From: Niveibacterium sp. 24ML
GTDB taxonomy: Bacteria; Pseudomonadota; Gammaproteobacteria; Burkholderiales; Rhodocyclaceae
DNA: 64,000 nucleotides
Assembly: GCF_026586805.1 (NCBI RefSeq)
Contig: NZ_JAPFHA010000004.1
Location: 186,001 to 250,000, forward strand
Reading direction: 5' to 3'
A model generated the notes under the pieces. The model had not been told where the DNA came from. It did not search any database and saw only the letters and a program-made list of their open reading frames with translations. Position numbers and translations under genes: made by a program. How positions within the stretch are numbered: the first letter of the stretch is position 1; the number at the start of each line of letters is the position of its first letter. This document shows positions 49,395 to 57,005 of this stretch, one piece after another.

Positions 49395-50330
49395 ATGACT
49401 GCTTCGTACCCGACTGCGTCGGCATTCACACCCGTGGGCCGATTTGCACCATCGCCCACTGGTTTGCTTCACTTCGGATCGCTGGTTGCCGCACTGGGCA
49501 GCTGGCTGGATGCGCGCGCCGCCGGCGGGCGGTGGCTGGTGAGGATCGAGGATGTGGATACGCCGCGCATCGTGCCCGGCGCCGACCAGGCGATCCTGTC
49601 AGACCTTGAATCCTTCGGACTGCACTGGGATGGCGAGGTGCTCTGGCAAAGCCAGCGTACCGGGCGCTACCGTGCTGCGCTCGAAGCCCTGCGGGCCGAA
49701 GGGCTGATCTACCCCTGCCATTGCTCGCGCAAGCAGATTACGGCGGCCAGTCAGCGCCGCGCCCGCGATGGCGGCTTGCGCTACGCCGGCACCTGCCGCA
49801 ATGCGCCCTACGTGGCTGAAGGGGGCTGCGCGCAGCGGGTGCGCACGCACGCCGGATTGATCTGCTTCGACGACGCGCTGCAGGGGCGCCAGTGCGAGGA
49901 CATCGAGCGCGAGGTGGGTGACTTCGTGCTGCTGCGGGCCGACGGCGTCTGGGCTTACCAACTGGCCGTGGTTGTTGACGATGCCGAACAAGGGGTGACC
50001 GACATCGTGCGCGGGGCCGACCTGCTTGATTCGACGCCGCGCCAGATCTTTCTGCAGCGCTTGCTGGGCTACCCCGAACCGCGCTATCTGCACTTGCCGG
50101 TGGCCTGCAATGCGGCGGGTGAGAAACTATCGAAGCAGACGCTGGCGCGGGCGGTGGCGGCCTTGGCGCCGTCTGATGCGCTGGGCCTGGCGCTTGAGTT
50201 TCTCGGGCATGCGCCGCCTGCCGCGCTGCGCGGCGCTCCGGTGCCTGAGCTGCTCGATTGGGCGCGCGGGGCTTGGCGACGCGATCGCCTGCCTGCCGCC
50301 CGTGCGGCATCGGCCCCGCCCGGGGTCTGA
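49395..50330 (+). CDS. gluQ: Glutamyl-Q tRNA(Asp) synthetase
   Basis: GluQRS attaches glutamate to queuosine in tRNA-Asp. The 311-residue protein resembles the catalytic half of GluRS: FAPSPTGLLHFGSLVAALG carries the HIGH-like motif, and GEKLSKQTLA is the KMSKS-like one. It lacks the anticodon-binding domain. The Cys set CHCSRKQ and YAGTCRNAPY fits the zinc site. The start at 49395 is chosen because an earlier ATG overlaps the opposite gene. Confidence 0.94.
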   Translation: MTASYPTASAFTPVGRFAPSPTGLLHFGSLVAALGSWLDARAAGGRWLVRIEDVDTPRIVPGADQAILSDLESFGLHWDGEVLWQSQRTGRYRAALEALRAEGLIYPCHCSRKQITAASQRRARDGGLRYAGTCRNAPYVAEGGCAQRVRTHAGLICFDDALQGRQCEDIEREVGDFVLLRADGVWAYQLAVVVDDAEQGVTDIVRGADLLDSTPRQIFLQRLLGYPEPRYLHLPVACNAAGEKLSKQTLARAVAALAPSDALGLALEFLGHAPPAALRGAPVPELLDWARGAWRRDRLPAARAASAPPGV

Positions 50331-50342
50331 GCCCGGCGCCAA

Positions 50343-50493
50343 TTAGGGAAGGCCTGAATAGGTGGCTGCGACGGCGCATCGCTGCGTTGCGGCGTGCTCG
50401 CTCCCGCGCCTATCCCTTTGATACGTCTTGGTCGCTGCGCGCGCCGCGCCTTGCGCTGCATCCCTCTCGCTCACCTATTCAGACCTTCCTTAG
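50343..50493. mobile_element. MITE-like element with 22-bp terminal inverted repeats
   Basis: Inverted repeats at 50343-50364 and 50472-50493 match at 19 of 22 positions (core AAGG[C/T]CTGAATAGGTG). The element is about 150 bases, carries no gene, and has TA at both ends, which could be a target duplication. Its inside is GC-rich and non-coding. The right end lies across the stop codon of ybaK. Confidence 0.75.
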
Positions 50494-50972
50494 CCGGTGG
50501 CTGCGTCGACCGCGGTGGGTGCCACCAGTGCCACCAGGTCTGCCGGCGTAATGCCGACCAGATACCCGCGGCTGCCGCCGTTGATGTAGAGCTTTTCCAG
50601 ATCGAGCACCGTGCGCTCCACATACACCGGCATCGCCTTGCGCGTGCCGAAGGGCGAGGTGCCGCCGACGCGGTAGCCCGAATGGCGCTCGGCGACTTCG
50701 GGCTTGCAGGGCTCAACACTTTTCACGCCGATCGCGCGCGCGAGGTTCTTCGTCGAAACCTCGCGGTCACCATGCATCAGCATGATCAGTGGTTGCGCGC
50801 GCTCGTCCTGCAGCACCAACGTTTTCACCACGCTGTGTTCGGGCACGCCGAGCGCAGCCGACGACACGCGCGTGCCGCCATGATCGACGTAGCTGTAACA
50901 GTGTTCGGTGAAGGCGATGCCGCGGCTCTTGAGCAAGCGGTTGGCGGGGGTAGAGGGGATCTTCGGGCTCAC
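50490..50972 (-). CDS. ybaK: Cys-tRNA(Pro)/Cys-tRNA(Cys) deacylase YbaK-type
   Basis: This editing enzyme clears misacylated Cys-tRNA(Pro). The 160-residue protein has the INS-type fold: TPANRLLKSRGIAFTEHCY, VVKTLVLQDE, GDREVSTKNLARAIG, and GGTSPFGTRKAMPVYVE with the conserved GxxSPFG. It starts at a GTG. The stop codon is supplied by the end of the MITE-like element, so its last residues (DAATG) may have been changed by the insertion. Confidence 0.93.
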   Translation of the reverse strand: MSPKIPSTPANRLLKSRGIAFTEHCYSYVDHGGTRVSSAALGVPEHSVVKTLVLQDERAQPLIMLMHGDREVSTKNLARAIGVKSVEPCKPEVAERHSGYRVGGTSPFGTRKAMPVYVERTVLDLEKLYINGGSRGYLVGITPADLVALVAPTAVDAATG

Positions 50973-51081
50973 GGGCTTTCCAGAAATACGCTGTCACACG
51001 GAGGTAACCCGGCTGTCATGTTTGGGTCACGCCCGGATTCTAGAGTCTCGCCGACAAAACAGAGAAGACAAGGTGAGAAGA

Positions 51082-51840
51082 ATGCTGCAAATCGAATCGA
51101 GGCCCGAGCGGGCCCGTGCGCGTGATCTGCAAGTGCGGCTGGCGAGCTGCGAAACCGAAATCCGCGAGGCGCAGAAGCTGCGCTGGCGCGTGTTTGCCGA
51201 CGAGATGGGCGCCCGCCTCAACAGCCGTGAGCACGGCGTGGATCGCGACCATTTCGATCCCTTCTGCCATCACCTGATCGTGCGCGATGAGGCCGCCGGG
51301 CGCATCGTCGGCACCTACCGGATTCTCACGCCAACGGCGGCGCGCCGGGTTGGCAGCTACTACTCCGAAACCGAATTCGACCTGACCCGCTTTCACCTGA
51401 TCCGCGATCGCCTGGTCGAGATCGGCCGCTCCTGCATCGACCCGGACTACCGCAGCGGCGCGGTGATCGCACTGCTGTGGTCGGGCCTCGCACGCTTCAT
51501 GCAGGAAAACGGCTACGAGTATCTGATGGGCTGCGCGAGCATCAGCATGGCCGACGGCGGCCATGCCGCGGCGGCGATCTACGATCAGCTCGAGGCCCAC
51601 CAGGCGCCGGCCGAATGGCGCGGGTTTCCGCGGGTGCGCCTGCCGCTCGAAGCGCTGCGCAATGGCCAGAAGGCCGAGATGCCACCGCTGATCAAGGGCT
51701 ACATACGCGCCGGCGCCATGGTGTGTGGCGAGCCCGCATGGGATCCGGATTTCAACACCGCCGATTTGCTGATCCTGCTGCCAATGGGGCAAACCGACGC
51801 CCGCTACGCACGGCACTTCATCGGCGGGCGCGGCGAGTAA
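51082..51840 (+). CDS. olsB: GNAT acyltransferase, probable ornithine-lipid OlsB
   Basis: The 252-residue protein is of the OlsB/hemolysin-like acyltransferase family. OlsB joins a 3-hydroxyacyl group from ACP to ornithine, forming lyso-ornithine lipid. Visible are EAQKLRWRVFADEMGARL, DPFCHHLIVRDEAAGRIVGTYR, VEIGRSCIDPDYRSG, and the C-terminal PPLIKGYIRAGAMVCGEPAW, all typical of this family. The following gene is a PlsC-type acyltransferase, which fits an olsB-olsA pair. Membrane lipids are the likely product; the exact one is inferred. Confidence 0.85.
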   Translation: MLQIESRPERARARDLQVRLASCETEIREAQKLRWRVFADEMGARLNSREHGVDRDHFDPFCHHLIVRDEAAGRIVGTYRILTPTAARRVGSYYSETEFDLTRFHLIRDRLVEIGRSCIDPDYRSGAVIALLWSGLARFMQENGYEYLMGCASISMADGGHAAAAIYDQLEAHQAPAEWRGFPRVRLPLEALRNGQKAEMPPLIKGYIRAGAMVCGEPAWDPDFNTADLLILLPMGQTDARYARHFIGGRGE

Positions 51841-52053
51841 TCACGCCCCGGCGCCGGGGCGCTGATGCACGGGCCGCCTTGCCCGTGCCGGGCGCGCCAG
51901 CGCCAAGCGATTGGCACACTTGGCACTGGCAAGGCGGCCGGGCTCGCGCGTTACAATCGGCCCTTGCTGTCCGACACTGTCTGCTTGGGCGGCGCGCCTG
52001 GCCGGCGGTGCACAGCCCCGGCCAACTCTCAGCCTCGCCGATCCGATACCGCC

Positions 52054-52815
52054 TTGTTCAAACAGATCCGCGCCGCATGGCGCCTATTGCTGACCCTGAT
52101 CCACCTGCTCTACGGCTGTGCCTTGGGGGCTTTCTTCTTCCGTCGCTGGAGCGTGCAGAAGCGGCTTGAAGTGAAGAAACGCTGGTCGCGGCAGTTGCTT
52201 GGAAAACTTGGCGTTGCGCTGGATGCACGCGGCACGGTCTTCGACGGTGGCGCGCTGGTGGTGGCCAATCACATTTCGGTGCTGGACATCTTCGTGATCA
52301 ACGCCATCCGGCCCTGCACCTTTGTCTGCAAGGACGACGTCAAGGACTGGCCCCTGATCGGCGGACTGGTGAGCAACGTTGACACAATCTTCATCCAGCG
52401 CGGCAATCGCGCCGCCGCGCGTCGCACGGCTGAATCCATGGTGGCGCACCTGCAGGCGGGTGATGCGATCGTCGTATTCCCTGAAGGCACCACCACCAAC
52501 GGCACCCACATGCTGCCGTTCCGCCCCGCCTTGTTGCAGTCGGCGGTGGATGCGGGCGTGCCGGTGCTGCCGGTGGCGCTGCGCTATCGCGACCCACTGC
52601 ACGCCATCAGCCCCGCCCCTGCCTACGACGGTGATGTTTCACTGTGGCAGTGCATTCGCGCTGTCGCCCTGGCAGAGGGCCTGGTCGCCGAAGTCACCGC
52701 GCTTGCCGCGATCGACTCGCAGGCAGAACGCCAGCACCTTGCTGCACACGCCAAGCACGAAATCGCGACCAGCCTGGGCGTCCCGCATCAGGCCCCGCAG
52801 TCAGCACCGGTCTGA
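52054..52815 (+). CDS. 1-acyl-sn-glycerol-3-phosphate acyltransferase family, probable OlsA
   Basis: The protein adds a second acyl chain to a lysolipid at the inner membrane. Family motifs are NHISVLD (catalytic His-Asp), FPEGTTTNGTHMLPF, and VPVLPVALRY. A membrane helix lies near the N-terminus (LLLTLIHLLYGCALGAFFF). The TTG at 52054 gives a normal PlsC start; an ATG at 51865 would add 63 atypical residues. Its place after olsB suggests OlsA, but it could be a general PlsC. Confidence 0.85.
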   Translation: MFKQIRAAWRLLLTLIHLLYGCALGAFFFRRWSVQKRLEVKKRWSRQLLGKLGVALDARGTVFDGGALVVANHISVLDIFVINAIRPCTFVCKDDVKDWPLIGGLVSNVDTIFIQRGNRAAARRTAESMVAHLQAGDAIVVFPEGTTTNGTHMLPFRPALLQSAVDAGVPVLPVALRYRDPLHAISPAPAYDGDVSLWQCIRAVALAEGLVAEVTALAAIDSQAERQHLAAHAKHEIATSLGVPHQAPQSAPV

Positions 52816-52859
52816 ATCCGCGCGCAGCGCTTCATGGGCGACAGGCGCTCGTGCGCCGC

Positions 52860-53897
52860 TCAGGTGCCGTGTTGCTGGCGGAATACCGTCGGGCTGGTGC
52901 CGGCCCATTGCTGAAAAGCGCGGCCGAAGCTGCTGGATGAGGTGAAGCCGAGGGTCAGGGCGATCTGCTCGATCGTTGCGCTGCTGTCTTTCAGGCGTTG
53001 CTTGGCGACATTGAAACGTGCCTCGCGCGCCAGCTCGCGGAAGCTGGTGCCTTCGCGCGCCAGCATGCGGTTCAAGGTTCGCCTGTGAAGATGCAGCTTC
53101 TCGGCGAGGCTTTCTTCCGAGAGCCGGCTTTCGAGCAACAACTGGTGCACCGTGCGTTGCACGCGCGGCGTGACGGCTTCCGGGTGATGGCGCTGGAACT
53201 CCGCGATCGTGCGCAGCAGGTGAAAGTGCTTGGCAACATTGAAGGCGCTCTTCTGGATCGGCTGCGCGAGCAAGGCGACCGGAAAACTCATTGCGCAAAG
53301 ATCCGCATCGAAGAGGAGCGAACAGCCGAAGATCTGCCGAAAGGTGCCGAGGCTGGCAGGGGCGCGGAAGGGAAAATGCACCGCCGCAGGCCGCCACTGC
53401 GCGCCGCAGAGCGATCGCATGATGCCCAGCGCAATCCCCATGCCCCCGCCATACACCTGCTCTGAACCCGTCTCGGGCAGATGGTGGATGCCGTAGCTCA
53501 AGGAAACGGTGTCCGACATCTCGTCAAGCGCTGCAACCGCCGTCTGGCTGTGCATGTGCAGATGCTGAATCAGCAGACGCAGCGCTTCGCCCACATTGGG
53601 TGCGGTGAGCAGCAGCGAACCGAGCAGGCCCAGGGTGGTGGTGTTGGCTCTTGCGCCAAGCCGCACGCCAAAGTCGTCGCCGGTGGCCAGCGCACAGCGC
53701 GCGAGCAGCGACCCGGCGGTCTGGAAGTTGATGAGGTTATCCGGGCAGGCGAGAAACGCTTCGCTGACGCCGACGGCATCCAGAATGGGCTGCGGCGAGC
53801 AGCCGAGTTCGATGAGTAGTTCCGGGGCTCGGCTCAGGATGCCGACGCGTGCGAAGCCCGTCGGCACAAGGGCGGGGAGTCGTGGAGCGGGTGTCAT
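52860..53897 (-). CDS. AraC family transcriptional regulator
   Basis: This is a 345-residue regulator with an N-terminal arabinose-binding-like sensor domain (PF12625 type, about residues 20-210) and a C-terminal double helix-turn-helix (SEESLAEKLHLHRRTLNRML, TIEQIALTLGFTSSSSFGRAF). The nearest possible target on its strand is the barrel gene upstream. The inducer is unknown. Confidence 0.91.
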   Translation of the reverse strand: MTPAPRLPALVPTGFARVGILSRAPELLIELGCSPQPILDAVGVSEAFLACPDNLINFQTAGSLLARCALATGDDFGVRLGARANTTTLGLLGSLLLTAPNVGEALRLLIQHLHMHSQTAVAALDEMSDTVSLSYGIHHLPETGSEQVYGGGMGIALGIMRSLCGAQWRPAAVHFPFRAPASLGTFRQIFGCSLLFDADLCAMSFPVALLAQPIQKSAFNVAKHFHLLRTIAEFQRHHPEAVTPRVQRTVHQLLLESRLSEESLAEKLHLHRRTLNRMLAREGTSFRELAREARFNVAKQRLKDSSATIEQIALTLGFTSSSSFGRAFQQWAGTSPTVFRQQHGT

Positions 53898-54131
53898 CGC
53901 GATTGCTCGTGTTGAATTGGCGGCTGGACGACGGCCGATCTATGCCACTGTTCTTGTGGGGCCGCGCGCGGTTGCGGGGTGCAGGCGGGCAGGTCGTGCC
54001 TGCACGGCGCGGCTTTCGCGGGGCGCTAATGATATCGTCGAATCAAACCCAAGCGCCGGTTGATCTGCCCCGCGAGCCCGCTGCGCACCGTCAATGACAG
54101 TTCTTCTGCGGCGCCGCAGCCGTTTGCCAGT

Positions 54132-55349
54132 TTAGGGCCGCAGCCAGGCGCTACCCACTTGCAGGTAGATCGCCGGGTCGTCACCGCTGTACGCCAGATC
54201 GGCGCCGACGTGCAGGCCGAACTTCCGCGCAAGTTCGTAGCGAAAGCCGACGCCGCCGCTCGTGACGTTCTTCGCCGTGCTGGTGGCGGCAAGGCTTGTT
54301 CGCGTTGCGCCCGCGCCGCCGAATCCGATCAGGCTCCAGCGCCCGTAGAACTGCCAGCGTGCTTCGGCTTCCAGCGATGCCATCTGATCGCCCTGTACGC
54401 TCATCGCCGGTACGCCGCGCAGCATGACGAAGGGCCGCAAGAAGAACGGGGTGTCGGAGGAGGTCCATGCATAGTTAAAGCGCGCCCCGAGCGTGACCTT
54501 GTCGTCGGCCGGCAGCCAGCCCATCAGGACCTGCTGGAATTGATCGAAGTCTTCGCTTGCCCCCAGTCCCTTGCGCGATGCGAACCACGAGGATTCCGAA
54601 TAGGCCCCGCGCGTTGGCGTGAAGATGTTGTCGCGGGTATCGAATTCGAGGATCGCGGTGGGCCCCGAGACTTTGACCTGGATGCGGTCGGCGAGCCCCG
54701 GCGCCACGGGGGCATCGCGAAGCTGCGGCTCGACGTCGGCATACACATAGCGCAGCCCGATCGCCCAAGGCGACTTGGGGGCGACCTGCCAGTTCGCCTG
54801 CGCCACGCCGCCGGCGAACTTCAACGTGTAACGCACTGCGTTGTCGGCTGAACGCGGATCAAGGCCGTAGAAGTCGAGATTGACCTGTCCGGCGCCGGCG
54901 CCGACCAGCGTTTTCACGCGACCATCGAGCCAGCGGCTGACATCGCCCGCGAACGCCGCGCGGGTGCCGTTTTGTGTTGCGATTGCGCCGATCGCGGAGA
55001 TGTCGGGGCGTGCCCAGCCTTCTTCGCCAGCGTCCGCACGGGGCCGGAAAAACGCGGCGATCATGCCGCCGCCGTAGCCGACCGCGGGCTCGGTCACCAC
55101 CATAGGAACGGGGAGAAAACGCCGAGGTGTTGCGAGAAAACGGCTGACGTCGAGTTGCCCATCTGCCGGGTCGATGAAGGGCGAGGCGTCTTCCTTCGCG
55201 GCGGGGGAGGCCGGTGTCATCGCAAGTGGCGGCACAGCAGCTTCCGAGGGCGCTGGCGCCTCGGCGCGGACCGGGCTGCCCACGCAGACAAACGCAACGG
55301 CTGCGCAGAAGATGAATTGCTCTGAAATCCGGGTCACACGATGTTCCAT
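54132..55349 (-). CDS. BamA/TamA-like outer-membrane barrel protein
   Basis: The 405-residue protein has a signal peptide (about residues 1-29) and a short linker. A barrel similar to the bacterial surface-antigen domain follows, with PMVVTEPAVGYGGGMIAAFF, LEFDTRDNIFTPTRGAYSE and the GYGR-type end GFGGAGATRTSL, finishing in YLQVGSAWLRP. POTRA domains are absent, so it is not BamA itself. A role in secretion or insertion of one substrate is possible. The ATG at 55349 is chosen for its signal peptide. Confidence 0.85.
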   Translation of the reverse strand: MEHRVTRISEQFIFCAAVAFVCVGSPVRAEAPAPSEAAVPPLAMTPASPAAKEDASPFIDPADGQLDVSRFLATPRRFLPVPMVVTEPAVGYGGGMIAAFFRPRADAGEEGWARPDISAIGAIATQNGTRAAFAGDVSRWLDGRVKTLVGAGAGQVNLDFYGLDPRSADNAVRYTLKFAGGVAQANWQVAPKSPWAIGLRYVYADVEPQLRDAPVAPGLADRIQVKVSGPTAILEFDTRDNIFTPTRGAYSESSWFASRKGLGASEDFDQFQQVLMGWLPADDKVTLGARFNYAWTSSDTPFFLRPFVMLRGVPAMSVQGDQMASLEAEARWQFYGRWSLIGFGGAGATRTSLAATSTAKNVTSGGVGFRYELARKFGLHVGADLAYSGDDPAIYLQVGSAWLRP

Positions 55350-55363
55350 TCTGGGTAAGCGGT

Positions 55364-55900
55364 TCAAAAATGCAGTGCCAGTTTCAGGGGCCGCGCCAGG
55401 CCCTGAGTGGCGCGATTCAGTGCGGGGCACGGAGATATCCATGGCGCAAACGCCGACGCGGGCCTTGAGCCGCGCGCGCCGGAGCCGTCGGTGAGCGCGA
55501 ACCGGGCGTCGTATCGGCTGCCGGCGATGCCGCCTTCGAACTGGCGGGGCATCGCGCCGCGCACCGTGAGGCCACCCGCCAACGGGCTTACGGTCAAGCG
55601 TGGGCTGCCCTTGTCCGCGTCAGTGATCGACGGTGAACCGGAGCGCTGGCACGACCGTGAAAACGATCACCGAACGCACGGCACTCGGCTGGCGCGCGTC
55701 GATGAGCAATGCAACGGCATCGGCGCGCCCGCCTCAAGCCACAAGCAGCCAGACGGGGCGGGGCGCGCATTGGCGTGTCACATTGTGCCCGGCGACTTTT
55801 CGGCCCCCGAAGGCGGGCTTCACGGGCACGCGTGTCACCAGCGCAGCGCGCTGACTTGGCCTGGCTGCCGGCGACAACACGCTTGCCTGATGCAACCGCC
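55364..55900 (-). pseudogene. Possible decayed reading frame upstream of the barrel gene
   Basis: Between the barrel gene and the PF13557-like gene are about 600 bases without an intact gene. On the minus strand, protein-like stretches appear in different frames: one with ADAVALLIDARQPSAV and VIVFTVVPALRFTVDH, ended by a stop near 55620, and another reading RLTVSPLAGGLTVRGAMP then GGIAGSRYDARFALTDGS to 55364. Switching frames would join them. I read this as a possible frameshifted remnant, but base composition alone could mimic it. Confidence 0.35.
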
Positions 55901-55928
55901 CCGGCGCGGATTGACGCCGGGGCGGTTG
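55893..55928. terminator. Long perfect hairpin, terminator-like
   Basis: A 14-bp perfect stem (CAACCGCCCCGGCG / CGCCGGGGCGGTTG) with an eight-base loop lies 30 bases after the stop of the minus-strand PF13557-like gene. No long U-tract follows on either strand, so termination is likely but not typical. Confidence 0.6.
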
Positions 55929-55957
55929 TGATCAAAAGCGGTGCGCTGGGGCGCTTG

Positions 55958-56959
55958 CTACTCTGACCGCAGCCTGCGCGACCCCTCGATCAGCGGGTGC
56001 CAGCCGGAGACCAGCGTGATCATGAAGTTGTCCATGTGCATGTCGCCCGGTGCGCTGTCGTTGACGGTCGACTTGTAGCCGACGGTCAGATTCAGGTTTT
56101 CGTTGATCGTGTAGCCGAGGGTCAGGCCGAACGCGAGGTCGTTGCGGCTGCTCCCCGAGTTACCGTCAATGGTGGCCGCACCGCCCGAGTACCACGAGCT
56201 GTCGATCGCGCCCCACAGATGCTCGGTGAAGTCACGCGTCAGGTGGGCGTCGATCTGGAACAGCGGGTCGGTCTTGAGTGTTTGCCCGACGAAATCGCTG
56301 TTCTCGCCAAATAGCCACACGGCAGGCAGGAACTCCAGCGTCGTACGCCGCCCCGGCACCCATGGGCCAATCTGCACGATCATCGGCGCACCGATCCGGC
56401 CGTACCAACGATTCTGGCCAAGGTTCAAGGCCTGCTCGCTGTTGTACTTGCCGATCGGGATTGCGAGGTCGGCCAGCAAATCCAGCGAAAAGCCCGGCTG
56501 GTAGCGAATCACGTCCGGAATGTTCTTCTGCGCCTGCGGCCCGATGAGGTTGATGTTGAACTCCAGCATCGGATCGCCGAACCCGGCGGACGATTGTTGA
56601 ATGCTCGTGCCGCTGATTGTCCGGGCTTCGCCCTTGAGGCGCCCCATTGGCAGGATCACCGCAGCCATCGCTGACCGATCCATCAGCGTGAAGGTCTGGG
56701 CGTAGCCGCCCAGCGCCATGGTGGCGTCGAAGCTGCCGCCGGGGGTGACCAGATGGGAAGGGTCGAACGGATTGGTATTGCCGCTGATCGATTCAACGAT
56801 CAAGGGCACCGCGCTGGCGTCCGACAGTGTTTTCCAATAGAACCGACCGGGCACTTGAGCAGAAGCCTGCTGCGCGCCGAATACACCGACGGCAAGAATC
56901 GCTGCGGCGGCTAACCGCAGCCCGGCAGAGCGCCATTTCTGCATTGCATCGTTTTTCAT
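55958..56959 (-). CDS. PF13557-like outer-membrane channel protein
   Basis: This 333-residue protein has a signal peptide cut after QQASA (about residue 34). A barrel of the 'putative MetA-pathway of phenol degradation' type follows, a family thought to form outer-membrane channels for hydrophobic compounds. Typical segments are DPMLEFNINLIGP, FSLDLLADLAIPIGKYN, LEFLPAVWLFGENSDF and DLAFGLTLGYTINENLNLTVGY. It lies 46 bases after the sulfatase gene on the same strand, so it may be its uptake partner. A second family member is at 62149-62961. Confidence 0.83.
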   Translation of the reverse strand: MKNDAMQKWRSAGLRLAAAAILAVGVFGAQQASAQVPGRFYWKTLSDASAVPLIVESISGNTNPFDPSHLVTPGGSFDATMALGGYAQTFTLMDRSAMAAVILPMGRLKGEARTISGTSIQQSSAGFGDPMLEFNINLIGPQAQKNIPDVIRYQPGFSLDLLADLAIPIGKYNSEQALNLGQNRWYGRIGAPMIVQIGPWVPGRRTTLEFLPAVWLFGENSDFVGQTLKTDPLFQIDAHLTRDFTEHLWGAIDSSWYSGGAATIDGNSGSSRNDLAFGLTLGYTINENLNLTVGYKSTVNDSAPGDMHMDNFMITLVSGWHPLIEGSRRLRSE

Positions 56960-57005
56960 GACAGTCCGTCTTTCCTGAATGATGGGTTGTTCGTGGCCAT
57001 AGCGC

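Noticed and set aside
51911-51957. A promoter just before the OlsA-like gene (TTGGCA ... TACAAT)
   Set aside because: The distances between possible -35 and -10 boxes (19 or 26 bases) do not fit a good sigma-70 promoter.
55407-55931. A 174-codon plus-strand frame in the gap before the PF13557-like gene
   Set aside because: It has no motif, no ribosome site and an unlikely composition, and it crosses the 14-bp hairpin.
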